Source: an uncultured Mailhella sp. (GTDB lineage Bacteria > Desulfobacterota > Desulfovibrionia > Desulfovibrionales > Desulfovibrionaceae). Taken from it: 18,427 nt of DNA. The DNA lies in contig CAOMFZ010000021.1 of assembly GCA_948482415.1 (NCBI GenBank), positions 1-18,427 on the forward strand. Reading direction: 5' to 3'. Positions within the stretch are counted from its first letter, which is position 1. Every line of letters starts with the position of its first letter. A program made the position numbers and the translations under genes. Positions 6,222 through 14,062 of the stretch are shown piece by piece. The notes under the pieces are model-generated. The model searched no databases and was not told the origin of the DNA. It saw only the letters and a list, made by a program, of their open reading frames with translations.

Positions 6222-7307
6222 ATGTCAAAAACTATGTACAGTCCATTTCAGATTGGAAATTTAACGATTGCCAATCGCCTTGCGGCAAGCGCTATGTTTG
6301 AATACGGGGCAGAAAACGGGCGGATTTCAGACAAAATCAGGACGCGCTATGAGGAGCTTTCAAAAGGCGGGGCAGGGCTGATTATTACAGGCATGCAGGC
6401 TGTGCGCAAAGCCGGCAGTGTTGCCCCCATTATGGTGAATACCGAATATGCGGGCTATGTGCAGGATATGCGGGAAATGGCAGCGGCGGTGCATGCTCAC
6501 GGCGCAAAACTAATTGTGCAGTTACAGCATTGCGGTGCAAAAACAAGTCAGGCAGAGGGCTATGATAAATTTTCCGTTTCCGAAGTAAAAGTGAGTGGGA
6601 CATGCATATTCCATGAAGCAAGCAGGGAAGAACTGGAAAAACTGGTACAGGATTATGTGCGTGCGGCTTTGCGTTGTAAAGAAGCGGGCGCTGACGGTGT
6701 GCAAATCCATGCGGCTCATGGTTTTTTGCTCAACTCCTTTCTTTCACCCATTACCAATAAACGAACAGATGAATACGGCGGCAGAATTGAAAATCGCGCC
6801 CGTCTCGTGTTTGAAATATATGAGGCAGTCCGTGCGGCAGCGGGCAAAGACTATGTGATTGGGATTAAATTTCCTTTCAGTGATTTAAAGGAAAATTCCA
6901 TTCAGCCGGAAGAATCCTTATGGGTATGTAAGGAGCTTGCAAAACGGGGCATGGATTTTATAGAGATTTCATCAGGTATGGCGGGAGACGATTTTAGTCC
7001 TGTTCTTCGCAAAAATCAGCAAGCTCCCTTTCTGCCCTATGCCGCCAAGGTGGCAGAAGAAGTTTCAGTTTCGGTTATCAGTGTCTGCGGCTATCGTACA
7101 CCGGAAGCAATTGAGGAAGCGCTTGCCAAAACAAAAATTGCCGCTGTCTCCTTTGGGCGTCCTCTTGTGTGTGAACCTGATCTGCCCCTTCGCTGGAAAA
7201 CTGACCCCAGCCCTGCAAAAAGTGTTTCCTGTAACGGCTGTTTCAAATCTGCTTCTGACGGCATTATCACTTGCCAAGTGAATAAGGTAAAAAAGAAAAG
7301 TTTATAA
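6222..7307 (+). CDS. NADH:flavin oxidoreductase, Old Yellow Enzyme family
   Basis: A 361-residue single-domain TIM-barrel FMN enzyme of the OYE family, which reduces activated C=C bonds with NAD(P)H. The barrel is recognisable from IGNLTIANRL, through GGAGLIITGM and LIVQLQHCG, to the strand-loop GADGVQIHAAHGFLLNSFLSP with its family HAAHGFL motif and the TNKRTDEYGG signature. A late phosphate-binding strand reads VSFGRPLVCEPDLP. Near the C-terminus is CNGCF with another Cys 11 residues after the second. This looks like a reduced form of the four-cysteine [4Fe-4S] motif of 2,4-dienoyl-CoA reductases. The FAD/NAD domain of those larger enzymes is absent. AAGGAG precedes the ATG. The substrate is unknown; the MarR partner hints at an electrophile or xenobiotic. 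Confidence 0.9.
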   Translation: MSKTMYSPFQIGNLTIANRLAASAMFEYGAENGRISDKIRTRYEELSKGGAGLIITGMQAVRKAGSVAPIMVNTEYAGYVQDMREMAAAVHAHGAKLIVQLQHCGAKTSQAEGYDKFSVSEVKVSGTCIFHEASREELEKLVQDYVRAALRCKEAGADGVQIHAAHGFLLNSFLSPITNKRTDEYGGRIENRARLVFEIYEAVRAAAGKDYVIGIKFPFSDLKENSIQPEESLWVCKELAKRGMDFIEISSGMAGDDFSPVLRKNQQAPFLPYAAKVAEEVSVSVISVCGYRTPEAIEEALAKTKIAAVSFGRPLVCEPDLPLRWKTDPSPAKSVSCNGCFKSASDGIITCQVNKVKKKSL

Positions 7308-7341
7308 TATACTGTTTTGAACGCAATACATTATAAATAGA

Positions 7342-7375
7342 AAAGCCAACTCTCTTGTATGCAGTTGGCTTTTTT
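7342..7375 (+). terminator. Terminator after the OYE gene (probably bidirectional)
   Basis: Perfect ten-base arms AAAGCCAACT (7342-7351) and AGTTGGCTTT (7363-7372) with an 11-base loop, followed by TTT. On the minus strand the same stem ends in TTTT shortly after the CinA-domain gene. It therefore likely serves both converging genes. Confidence 0.85.
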
Positions 7376-7394
7376 ATAAAATTACTGTGTGATT

Positions 7395-8156
7395 TTATTC
7401 TGTCATAAGATTTTCATAGGCAAAATACAGCGCCATGAGGGTGGCGCTTTGGCGTATGCTTTCTCTGTCGCCCTCAAAAAGAAAATGCCGTGCTCTTGTT
7501 TCAAAAGCGCCGAGGACGACGGTTTTGCTTTCCTGCTGCATGTATATATGTTTCATCAGCTGACAGGATTTGAGCCAATTTTGCTCCATGCCGTTTTCAA
7601 GCGCCTGCCCTTTTTTGATTTTAATTTTTTTGCGTAACTGCATAAAATTTTTAGGCAGGGAAAGTCCGATAAAAACAGTGCCGACAGGTTTTTCTTTGCT
7701 GCCGCCGCCAGGTCCTGCAATGCCTGAAATGGAAAGCCCGAAATGGCATTTTGCAGCAGAACAGACGCCGCTTGCCATTTGGCAGACAGTGGGCGCGCTG
7801 ACAGCGCCAAAGGTCTTCAATATTTTTTCTTCAACGCCCAGGAGATTGTGTTTTATCTCATTGCTGTAGGATAAAATGCCGCCTTCAAACCAATTGCTTG
7901 CGCCGCTTATCTGGGTGATTGCGGTGCCAAGGAGTCCGCTGGTGCAGGATTCCGCCACAGCCAGACGCATTTTTAGCTGCGGCAGAATAATCCCCAGTTC
8001 GTGGCTTATGCAGGCACTCATGCGGTAAAAATCAAAGAGGGTGTTTTTGGCAGAATCTTCGGCAAGGCTGGATCCAAGTGTTTTTTCGCCTGATGCTGAT
8101 AATCCGCCGGAAGAAAAAATGCCTGATGTTGGGGGCATTGCGATAAAATTGCTCAT
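7395..8156 (-). CDS. CinA C-terminal domain protein (PncC-like NMN amidohydrolase)
   Basis: A 253-residue protein built on the CinA C-terminal domain, which in PncC deamidates nicotinamide mononucleotide to nicotinate mononucleotide in NAD salvage. Core motifs: AVAESCTSGLLGTAIT at 66-81 with the catalytic Ser-Cys region, NEIKHNLLGV, then GISGIAGPGG and KPVGTVFIGLS at 143-166. The usual ending FEGDRESIRQSATLMAL is at 227-243. Two features are unusual: an N-terminal extension of about 60 residues rich in Ser and Gly, and about 55 extra basic residues at roughly 167-221, inside the fold. There is no MoaB-like domain of full CinA. The ATG overlaps the upstream stop (ATGA) and AAGGA is well placed, so the start is firm. 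Confidence 0.85.
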   Translation of the reverse strand: MSNFIAMPPTSGIFSSGGLSASGEKTLGSSLAEDSAKNTLFDFYRMSACISHELGIILPQLKMRLAVAESCTSGLLGTAITQISGASNWFEGGILSYSNEIKHNLLGVEEKILKTFGAVSAPTVCQMASGVCSAAKCHFGLSISGIAGPGGGSKEKPVGTVFIGLSLPKNFMQLRKKIKIKKGQALENGMEQNWLKSCQLMKHIYMQQESKTVVLGAFETRARHFLFEGDRESIRQSATLMALYFAYENLMTE

Positions 8157-9067
8157 GCTTTATCCTTATTTTTTGTTTTGTATTGGCTTAAAAGCATGCC
8201 GGATAAAATAACAAGAGAGGCAATATATTGGGTTGTTGTCAGGCTTTCCTGCAAAAAGACAACGCCGATAATCAGGGTAATCACAGGGATAAGGTTGATA
8301 TAGGCAGCCGCTTCTGTGGCAGAAAGGCGTGAGACGCCAAAATTATAAAATCCATAGCCCAGCATGCTGACCACAACACCTAAATAAAAAATGGAAAAGA
8401 AAGGCAGCCAGCCGGGGATTTCCACATCAAGGACAACGGGTGTAAACTCAAGAGGGAGCAAATTCAAAGGCAAATAAAAAAGAAGTCCCACAAAACTCAT
8501 GCCTGCGGTAAAGACCCAAGGACTTATCGTTGCTGTCAGACTGCGGCAGGAAAGGGTATAGCCCACGCCGCAGAAAACAGCCCCCAGTTCCAGCATATTG
8601 CCTAAAAACGGATTGGGGGCAGACTGGCTGGTTTCGCCGCTGAAAGAAAGCCAAAAAACTCCGAAAAAAGCCAAAATAAAGCCTATCCACGCAAACAGGC
8701 TTTGTTTTTCCTTGAGCAGAAGCCATGCGCAAAAACCCACGCAAAGGGGCATAATGGCAAGCACCATGCCTGCCTGTGCAGACGAAGTATAGCGCAGTGC
8801 CGCGGTTTCAAAAAGGAAATAGGAGCAAGGCTCGCAAAGTGTTCCGCCCAGTAGAATAAGGGCTTTGCGTTTGTCTTTGAACAGATGAAGCAGCTGTTTT
8901 AAAAAAGGCAGACAGATGAGACTTGCAAAAAACATACGCCCGGCAATGACTTGAAAAGGACTATAGGCAGACAGGGCAAACTTGAGCCCGATAAAGGAAC
9001 TTGCCCAGGCTGTCATGCCGATAATCAGCGCGATGTGGGGTATGCATTTTTGCAGGGATAATTTCAT
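8153..9067 (-). CDS. EamA-family (DMT) membrane transporter
   Basis: A 304-residue inner-membrane protein with about ten hydrophobic segments arranged as two EamA repeats. The first repeat includes GMTAWASSFIGLKFAL, and the second contains the typical PVITLIIGVVFLQESLTTTQYIASLVILSGM ending. DMT-superfamily members of this type export amino acids or other metabolites; the substrate cannot be told from sequence. No clear ribosome binding site precedes the ATG at 9067, so expression may rely on coupling. The gene lies 45 bases after selD on the same strand and overlaps the CinA-domain gene by four bases. It seems to be an internal member of a Sel1-selD-eamA-cinA operon, with no obvious functional link between members. 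Confidence 0.88.
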   Translation of the reverse strand: MKLSLQKCIPHIALIIGMTAWASSFIGLKFALSAYSPFQVIAGRMFFASLICLPFLKQLLHLFKDKRKALILLGGTLCEPCSYFLFETAALRYTSSAQAGMVLAIMPLCVGFCAWLLLKEKQSLFAWIGFILAFFGVFWLSFSGETSQSAPNPFLGNMLELGAVFCGVGYTLSCRSLTATISPWVFTAGMSFVGLLFYLPLNLLPLEFTPVVLDVEIPGWLPFFSIFYLGVVVSMLGYGFYNFGVSRLSATEAAAYINLIPVITLIIGVVFLQESLTTTQYIASLVILSGMLLSQYKTKNKDKA

Positions 9068-9112
9068 ACTATTCTAAATAATTTTATATAGTTACCGGTT
9101 GATATGAATATA

Positions 9113-10198
9113 TTATACAAGGAAAATATAACAGTCCTGTTTTTCCGTGACCCTGCCAATCTGATACGCTTTATCACCTGCATTTTCCAGAGCCTGCTTT
9201 ACCTTGTCAAGCTTTTCAGGGGGCACAGCCAGCAAAATTCCGCCTGATGTCTGCGGGTCATGGCAAAGGGTGGCAATAAGTTCCGGTACCGCTTCGCCAA
9301 TACGCACAAAAGGTGCCGCAAAACGCTTGTTGTCATAACAGCGTTTGGGGATAAGCCCGTTTTTGGCGTAGTCTGTGACATAGTTCATAAAGGGGATTTT
9401 TGCCTGCTCGAAAATAATGCTTTTTTGAGACGCTTTTGCCATTTCAAGGCTGTGTCCCATAAGTCCGAAACCTGTAATGTCCGTGCTTGCTTCTATTTGA
9501 AATTCCCGGATAATTTTTGCAGCATGGGAATTAAGCCGTGTGGTATGGGAAAACAGTTCCTTTTCTGCTTCCTCTGCATGGTCCCATTTGCCGCGTATGC
9601 CCGTGCTCAAAACGCCTGTGCCGAGGGGTTTTGTCAGCAGGAGAATATCACCTGCATGGAGATTTTTATTTTGGCTGAAATGATTTTTATTGACATAGCC
9701 TGTCACAGAAAGACCGAAGCGCAGTTCTTTGCTTTCAAGGGTATGTCCGCCGCAGGAAAATGCCCCAGCTTCCTCAATTTTATCAAAAGCGCCCTGTAAA
9801 ATTTCCTGCACCACTTCAAGGGGCGTATCACAGGCTGAAAAGGATAAAATATTCATGGCAGTGTAGGCTTGTCCGCCCATAGCATACACATCGGAAAGCG
9901 CATTGCAGGCGGCACTCTGCCCGAAAAGGCGGGGATTATTGCCGAGAGGGGCAATGACATCAATACTTTGGACTAAAGCGTAATTGAGGGCAGTGCCGTT
10001 GTTTTGGTCCGCATTTTTATCCGTCAGCAGGGATGTGGGCAAAGACACAACAAAAGCATCTTCATTATGGCTGGGGTCAGTCAGTAATAAAGAAGACTGC
10101 TGTTTGGGCAGGCACAGAAGAAGCTGGTCCAGAACCTCCGGAGCCGTTTTCGCACTTCAGCCTACATCAAGAGCTTTACTCATTAACGGATAGTACAT
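9113..10198 (-). CDS. selD: Selenide, water dikinase (SelD), probable selenoprotein with in-frame UGA
   Basis: SelD makes selenophosphate from selenide and ATP, the selenium donor for selenocysteine. The body is clear: FGQSAACNALSDVYAMGG, GGHTLESKELRFGLSVTG, LLLTKPLGTGVLSTG, TDITGFGLMGHSLEMA and CHDPQTSGGILLAV. A naive reading starts at GTG 10048 and lacks the catalytic N-terminus. Reading on past the UGA at 10159-10157 gives an open frame to ATG 10198 with GUSAK, where U aligns with E. coli Cys17 and Lys17 with Lys20. The frame continues through APEVLDQLL and NEDAFVV. AGGA lies eight bases before this ATG, overlapping the stop of the Sel1 gene. The full length of 361 residues (Sec at 14) fits the family's usual size. 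A SECIS-like stem-loop follows the UGA. Confidence 0.9.
10126..10145 (-). promoter_or_regulatory. Putative bacterial SECIS element in selD
   Basis: In the mRNA, GGCUCCGGA pairs with UCUGGACC across a GGU loop: eight pairs with one G-U and one bulged C. The stem begins 11 bases after the UGA and the loop guanines lie about 21 bases after it. Bacterial SECIS elements that bind SelB have a short coding-region stem-loop with exposed G/U at a similar distance. The fold was drawn by hand, not computed. Confidence 0.6.
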
Positions 10199-10208
10199 TG
10201 CTGCAATC

Positions 10209-11852
10209 CTATTTTTTTGGTTTTGCAAGTTTTTGCTGTACTTGCAGTAAAATTTCGCGGGCTTGCGTATCGTTTTGATCGGCAGCTTTTTGCAGCCAGT
10301 ATTCTGCTTTTTTATAGTCCTGAAATTCTGATTTAAGCAAATAGAATACTCCTAAATCGTACTGTGCGTCCACAAGTCCTGATTTTGCGGCATTTTCGTA
10401 TAAAATTTGAGCCTGTGCCAAATTTCTGGGTATGCCCAAGCCTTGTCTGTACATGCCTGCCAAAAGATATTCTGCTGTGGGCAGTCCCTGTTCGGCGGCT
10501 TTGGTGTACCATGCGGCTGCCAGTGTTTCATTCTTAGGCACTAAGATGCCGTTTTCATAGAACAGCCCTACTTGCAGCTGGGCAGGAGCATAACCCGCAT
10601 GGGCGGATTTTCTGTATAACTGCACGGCTTGTCCCATATCCTTGCTAAAGCCGACACCTTTTTCATACATGGTTGCAAGCTGATACATGGAGGGAGCGTG
10701 TCCCTTGGCGGCAGCTTCACGGAAAGCGTAAATGGCATGTTTCAACGCCTGGTCGCCCTGCCCGAATTTTTCTTTATAATAAAGCATGCCCAGATGATAT
10801 TTGCCGTTGATATCTCCCTTGCTGATTGCCTGCTGGTAATAATTTGCCGCGCGCATAATATTCCGGTTCGGACCGTCTGCTTCATACATTCTGCCCAGTT
10901 CCACCATGGCGCGGGTATTGCCTGTTATGGCAAGGTCTTCCATAAGCGCAAAGGCACGTTTGGTATCTTTTGTGCCTGCTGTGCCGTTGAAATAGGCATA
11001 TGCCAGGGTAAAAGGAGCTTCTTCATCGCCCTGTCTGAGTTTTTCTTCCAGTTCGTCCAGTTTGAGCGCTAAAAAAGCATTGGTGACAGGGGAAAATTGC
11101 GGATTGTTGACCTTTTGTATTTCTTCCTGATTGAGTTCTGTGCTGTCAGCACTGTTTACTTTGGCAGGATTGGCAGCTGTGCCTGCATTGGCGTTTGCTC
11201 CTGTATTTGCATCAGTCACTTGCTGTTTGGCGGCAATGAGCCGAAAATTCTGCATAGTATTAACTTGGGGCAAAGCCGGCGTAAAAGCTGATTGTGCCAT
11301 GGGCATATCGGGCATGTTTGCCGCGGGCAGTCCTGATGGGGAGAGAGCGGGTATTGCTCCGCCTGTTTGTCCTGTCAGTTCAGAGCGGCTTGTACTTGCC
11401 AAAATAAGGTTATTGAGTTCATCAAGGGGTATAGACTGCAAGAGTTTGGGGTCTTTTGCAATTTCATTCACCATGGTCAGGTTTGGGGATTTTGTTTGAG
11501 GCAGCGCCGGATTTGTTATTGTTCCCGTGCGTGGTGCATTTGCAGGGAAAAAGGTATGCTGCAAGTCATTTTCAACCGCTGCCGTGCTTGCCCTGCGGAT
11601 AATGGCAGGCGGTTCCAGACTGTTCCTGTTTTGTAAAATAGCCAGAATATCCGCCGGGATAGCTGCATTTTGCGGATTTTCAGCATAGAGTTTTAACATT
11701 TCAATATTGACGGCATTATCCTGCGTGACAGGTTCAAAAGGAACAGGCATATCCGCGAAACCCGTCAGGGATTGTGCAGCCGTTTGCGCATGGCAGGGAG
11801 AAACAAGAGCAAGAGGACTAAATAAAAGAAGGGAAAAAAATATATTCAGCAT
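10209..11852 (-). CDS. Exported Sel1-repeat protein
   Basis: A 547-residue protein with an N-terminal signal peptide (hydrophobic residues about 3-18, likely cleavage after CHA at 20-22). It is thus periplasmic or envelope-attached. Residues about 25-255 are low in structure and rich in Ala, Pro, Asn and Thr, including an Ala-Asn-rich stretch near 215-230. From about 260 to the end run seven or eight Sel1-type (TPR-like) repeats, with units of about 36 residues such as AMVELGRMYEADG, GKYHLGMLYYKEK, SMYQLATMYEKGVG and AEYLLAGMYRQGLGIPRN. Sel1 repeats bind proteins, and relatives act in envelope assembly or signalling; the specific role is unknown. No selD link is known. The selD start lies ten bases after this stop, implying an operon. 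Confidence 0.85.
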   Translation of the reverse strand: MLNIFFSLLLFSPLALVSPCHAQTAAQSLTGFADMPVPFEPVTQDNAVNIEMLKLYAENPQNAAIPADILAILQNRNSLEPPAIIRRASTAAVENDLQHTFFPANAPRTGTITNPALPQTKSPNLTMVNEIAKDPKLLQSIPLDELNNLILASTSRSELTGQTGGAIPALSPSGLPAANMPDMPMAQSAFTPALPQVNTMQNFRLIAAKQQVTDANTGANANAGTAANPAKVNSADSTELNQEEIQKVNNPQFSPVTNAFLALKLDELEEKLRQGDEEAPFTLAYAYFNGTAGTKDTKRAFALMEDLAITGNTRAMVELGRMYEADGPNRNIMRAANYYQQAISKGDINGKYHLGMLYYKEKFGQGDQALKHAIYAFREAAAKGHAPSMYQLATMYEKGVGFSKDMGQAVQLYRKSAHAGYAPAQLQVGLFYENGILVPKNETLAAAWYTKAAEQGLPTAEYLLAGMYRQGLGIPRNLAQAQILYENAAKSGLVDAQYDLGVFYLLKSEFQDYKKAEYWLQKAADQNDTQAREILLQVQQKLAKPKK

Positions 11853-11879
11853 AATAATCTCATAGAATTGATTTAAATT

Positions 11880-11908
11880 TATCTATCCTGATTTTCCCTC
11901 TTTTTCAA
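11880..11908 (-). promoter_or_regulatory. Possible promoter of the Sel1-selD-eamA-cinA operon
   Basis: On the minus strand, TTGAAA (11908-11903) and TAGATA (11885-11880) are 17 bases apart, 28 bases before the Sel1 gene start. The -10 is weak. No better pair was found in the 154-base gap shared with the divergent glycosyltransferase promoter. Confidence 0.35.
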
Positions 11909-11942
11909 GTTTTAAATTTGCAAAAATTTTGGCTGTTTCATA

Positions 11943-11971
11943 TTGACACAAGTAAAAACTTGGTCTTAAAT
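11943..11971 (+). promoter_or_regulatory. Promoter of the glycosyltransferase gene
   Basis: Perfect -35 TTGACA (11943-11948), 17-base spacer, -10 TTAAAT (11966-11971). The start codon at 12007 follows about 28 bases after the expected transcription start, with a modest GGA ribosome binding site. Confidence 0.6.
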
Positions 11972-12006
11972 AGACCTCGTTAATTTGAAAGCGTATTGGA
12001 AAAAAT

Positions 12007-13101
12007 ATGGCAATTTTATTTATCAGCACCGGGGAGTGTATTCATAAGCAATCTCAAAATCTGTTGGTGTCCCTGAAAGCACGCGATGTGGATTTTTTGT
12101 TTGTGTGCCCTGAGAATTCACAAAATGCGGGTTTTGCCAGCGCGCAGTTTATGCAGTTTAAGGAAATAGCCGGCAATGGGCTGATGCAGTATTTTACGCT
12201 GAAAAAATATGTAAAAATGCATGCCGTTACCCATATCCACGCTTTTGATGAAAATGCCCTGAGGCTTGCGCTGTGGCTGAAAAAAAGTTTTCCTGCTCTG
12301 AAAATTGTGGGTGACTGGCATGAGCGTGTGCAGATTGAGCAGGAAAATAATCTGAATAAAAGTAAAGAATATCCTTATTTAAAAGCGCTGGTAAAAAATA
12401 AATTTGATGAATTTTTCTGTACGTCACCCGGACTGTATAATTTATTGACAAAACAGTATAATTTGCAGAATACCCTTGAAATTCTGCCCTATTTTCCGTT
12501 TTCGTTTTCAACTGCGGAACCTGTCCGCAAAAAAGCGTATCTTAAAAAAGATACGCAAAAATTTGTGTATTTTTTCCATTCCTATTGTGAACATGCTGTG
12601 GATAAAGAAATTGTTTTTGCAGCCATAAAACAGCTTTGTTTGGAAGAAAATGCCGACAAATTATATTTCTTTGTCTGCCTTGAAAAAGGTGAGGAAATTC
12701 CGGATACCCTTGCCCTTGCTGAGGAAATGGCAATTACCGCTCATATGGTGCTCATTGACAAGCAGTATTTTGAGGTCTTTTATGCTCTGGCAGACTGCGT
12801 TATTTGTGCCTCTTCCGAGGGTGAGGGCGATTATGCCATGATACACGGGGCATGGAATGATGAAAAAGTGCTGATTTCGTCTGACCTTGCTGCGCATACA
12901 AAATTTGTTTTATCTGATTCTGTGGACTGTGCGCTGCTCTATCCCCATGATGACGCCAATTCCCTCTGCAAATGCATGCAAAAGGTACTGAATGACAGCA
13001 AGCTCCGCCAAAATCTTGTGGCAGGCGGCAGGCAAAAAGTCCAGCAAAATATCGCCAATCTTATCGTAAACCGATATTTACGCAAAATAAATCTCCTCTA
13101 A
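12007..13101 (+). CDS. Glycosyltransferase, GT4-like (GT-B fold)
   Basis: A 364-residue cytoplasmic protein with features of a GT-B glycosyltransferase. The N-terminal half has Rossmann-like strands (AILFISTGE, FLFVCPENS, HIHAFDENAL, KIVGDWHERV). The C-terminal half has the donor-binding pattern of GT4 enzymes: FYALADCVICASSEGEGDYAMIHGAWNDEKVLISSD, where the EGxG and later residues stand where GT4 enzymes bind the sugar nucleotide. It ends with a typical helical tail (LCKCMQKVLNDSKLRQNLVAGG). Motifs are weak, so donor and acceptor sugars cannot be inferred. It has its own promoter and no other polysaccharide gene nearby in the window. It could decorate lipopolysaccharide or another surface glycan. 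Confidence 0.7.
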   Translation: MAILFISTGECIHKQSQNLLVSLKARDVDFLFVCPENSQNAGFASAQFMQFKEIAGNGLMQYFTLKKYVKMHAVTHIHAFDENALRLALWLKKSFPALKIVGDWHERVQIEQENNLNKSKEYPYLKALVKNKFDEFFCTSPGLYNLLTKQYNLQNTLEILPYFPFSFSTAEPVRKKAYLKKDTQKFVYFFHSYCEHAVDKEIVFAAIKQLCLEENADKLYFFVCLEKGEEIPDTLALAEEMAITAHMVLIDKQYFEVFYALADCVICASSEGEGDYAMIHGAWNDEKVLISSDLAAHTKFVLSDSVDCALLYPHDDANSLCKCMQKVLNDSKLRQNLVAGGRQKVQQNIANLIVNRYLRKINLL

Positions 13102-13210
13102 TTTCTTGTTTTTATTCTCATTTTTATTTGTTTTTCATATTTGTGAAATAAATCGTACAGTCGCGTAAAAATTTCTGTTATCCAATTGAAATGATATGGT
13201 ATTTTCTCGT

Positions 13211-13238
13211 TTGCATTAATTTAAAACTTGTGTATACT
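13211..13238 (+). promoter_or_regulatory. Promoter of glnH
   Basis: TTGCAT (13211-13216), 16-base spacer, TATACT (13233-13238). The expected start near 13245 gives a leader of about 52 bases containing the hairpin at 13253-13277. The rest of the 195-base gap is AT-rich with no other feature seen. Confidence 0.6.
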
Positions 13239-13252
13239 GACCAAGTCAATAC

Positions 13253-13285
13253 AAAAGCTTTCCTGTATGGAGCTTTTTATTTTTT
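13253..13285 (+). terminator. Terminator-like hairpin in the glnH leader
   Basis: AAAAGCT (13253-13259) pairs with AGCTTTT (13271-13277). CC/GG extend the stem inside with a two-base bulge, and a T-rich run follows to 13285. The ribosome binding site AAGGAG (13286-13291) begins immediately after. It could terminate transcription from upstream, act as a glnH attenuator, or protect the 5' end of the message. Confidence 0.6.
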
Positions 13286-13296
13286 AAGGAGTTGCT

Positions 13297-14049
13297 ATGA
13301 AAAAACTTACAAAAATTTTAGGCGCATTTGCACTTGTTCTGGGCATAAGTTTTTCTGCCGGTGCCGCAGAACTTGTTGTTGCTCACGACACAAACTTTAA
13401 ACCTTTTGAATTCCGCGACGAAAGCGGCAATTACACTGGTTTTGACATTGAACTTTGGCAAGAACTTGCAAAGCGTGCTGATCTTCAATATAAATTCCAA
13501 CCCATGGATTTCAACGGCATTATCCCCGCCCTTCAAACCAAAAACATTGACGCAGCTATCGCCGGCATCACTATTACCGATGAACGCGCTGCTGTTGTTG
13601 ATTTTACAAAACCTTACTACAACACAGGTCTTATGATTGCCGTACGCACCGAAGACGCTGAAAAAGTAAAAACTATTGAAGACCTGGCAGGTAAAATCGT
13701 TGCAACCAAAACCGCAACTTCTTCTGCCGAATATCTCCGCACAACCTTTACCAAAGCGAAAGAAGTAAAACTCTTCCCCAACAATGACGGTTTGCTTTTT
13801 GAACTTATGGCAAAGGGCGTTGACGCCGTTTTCTTCGATGAGCAAATTTTGAAAGACTTGGCTAAAGCTTCCAATGGCGCTGTTACGGTTGTAGGTCCTC
13901 TTTACCAAGGTCAATCCTATGGCATTGCATTCCCACAAGGCAGTGAATTAACAGCAAAAGTGAACGCAGCTCTTGATTCCATGGTTGAAGACGGCAGCTA
14001 TAAAGCATTGTATGCTAAATGGTTTGGCTCTGAACCTGAAGCAAAATAG
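13297..14049 (+). CDS. glnH: Glutamine-type ABC transporter periplasmic binding protein
   Basis: A 250-residue substrate-binding protein closely resembling E. coli GlnH. A signal peptide covers about residues 1-23 (two Lys, hydrophobic core, cleavage near SAGAA). The mature protein shows the SBP family 3 pattern: HDTNFKPFEFRD, GFDIELWQELAKR, PMDFNGIIPALQTKNIDAAIAGITITDER near residues 68-96, VDAVFFDEQIL, and a C-terminal YGIAFPQGSEL and YKALYAKWFG. It would capture glutamine or a related polar amino acid in the periplasm and deliver it to GlnP. Excellent AAGGAG six bases before the ATG. Regulation: a leader hairpin precedes it, and a stem-loop after it separates it from glnP. Exact substrate specificity is inferred. 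Confidence 0.92.
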   Translation: MKKLTKILGAFALVLGISFSAGAAELVVAHDTNFKPFEFRDESGNYTGFDIELWQELAKRADLQYKFQPMDFNGIIPALQTKNIDAAIAGITITDERAAVVDFTKPYYNTGLMIAVRTEDAEKVKTIEDLAGKIVATKTATSSAEYLRTTFTKAKEVKLFPNNDGLLFELMAKGVDAVFFDEQILKDLAKASNGAVTVVGPLYQGQSYGIAFPQGSELTAKVNAALDSMVEDGSYKALYAKWFGSEPEAK

Positions 14050-14062
14050 TAAATAATTTCTA

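Noticed and set aside
9260..9799. 179-residue open frame antisense to selD
   Set aside because: It overlaps conserved selD sequence, has a Cys/Phe-rich composition typical of shadow frames, and shows no recognisable domain.
9113..10048. selD starting at the GTG at 10048 as a 311-residue protein
   Set aside because: It lacks the conserved catalytic Cys/Sec and Lys region and has no ribosome binding site. The in-frame extension through UGA restores both.
13198..13215. Sigma54 promoter before glnH
   Set aside because: A GG and GC pair is present, but the spacing is 13 bases instead of the required ten and the flanks do not match TGGCAC/TTGC.
13318..13938. 206-residue open frame antisense to glnH
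   Set aside because: It lies wholly within a clear glnH gene, shows no family motif or ribosome binding site, and reflects codon bias of the real gene.
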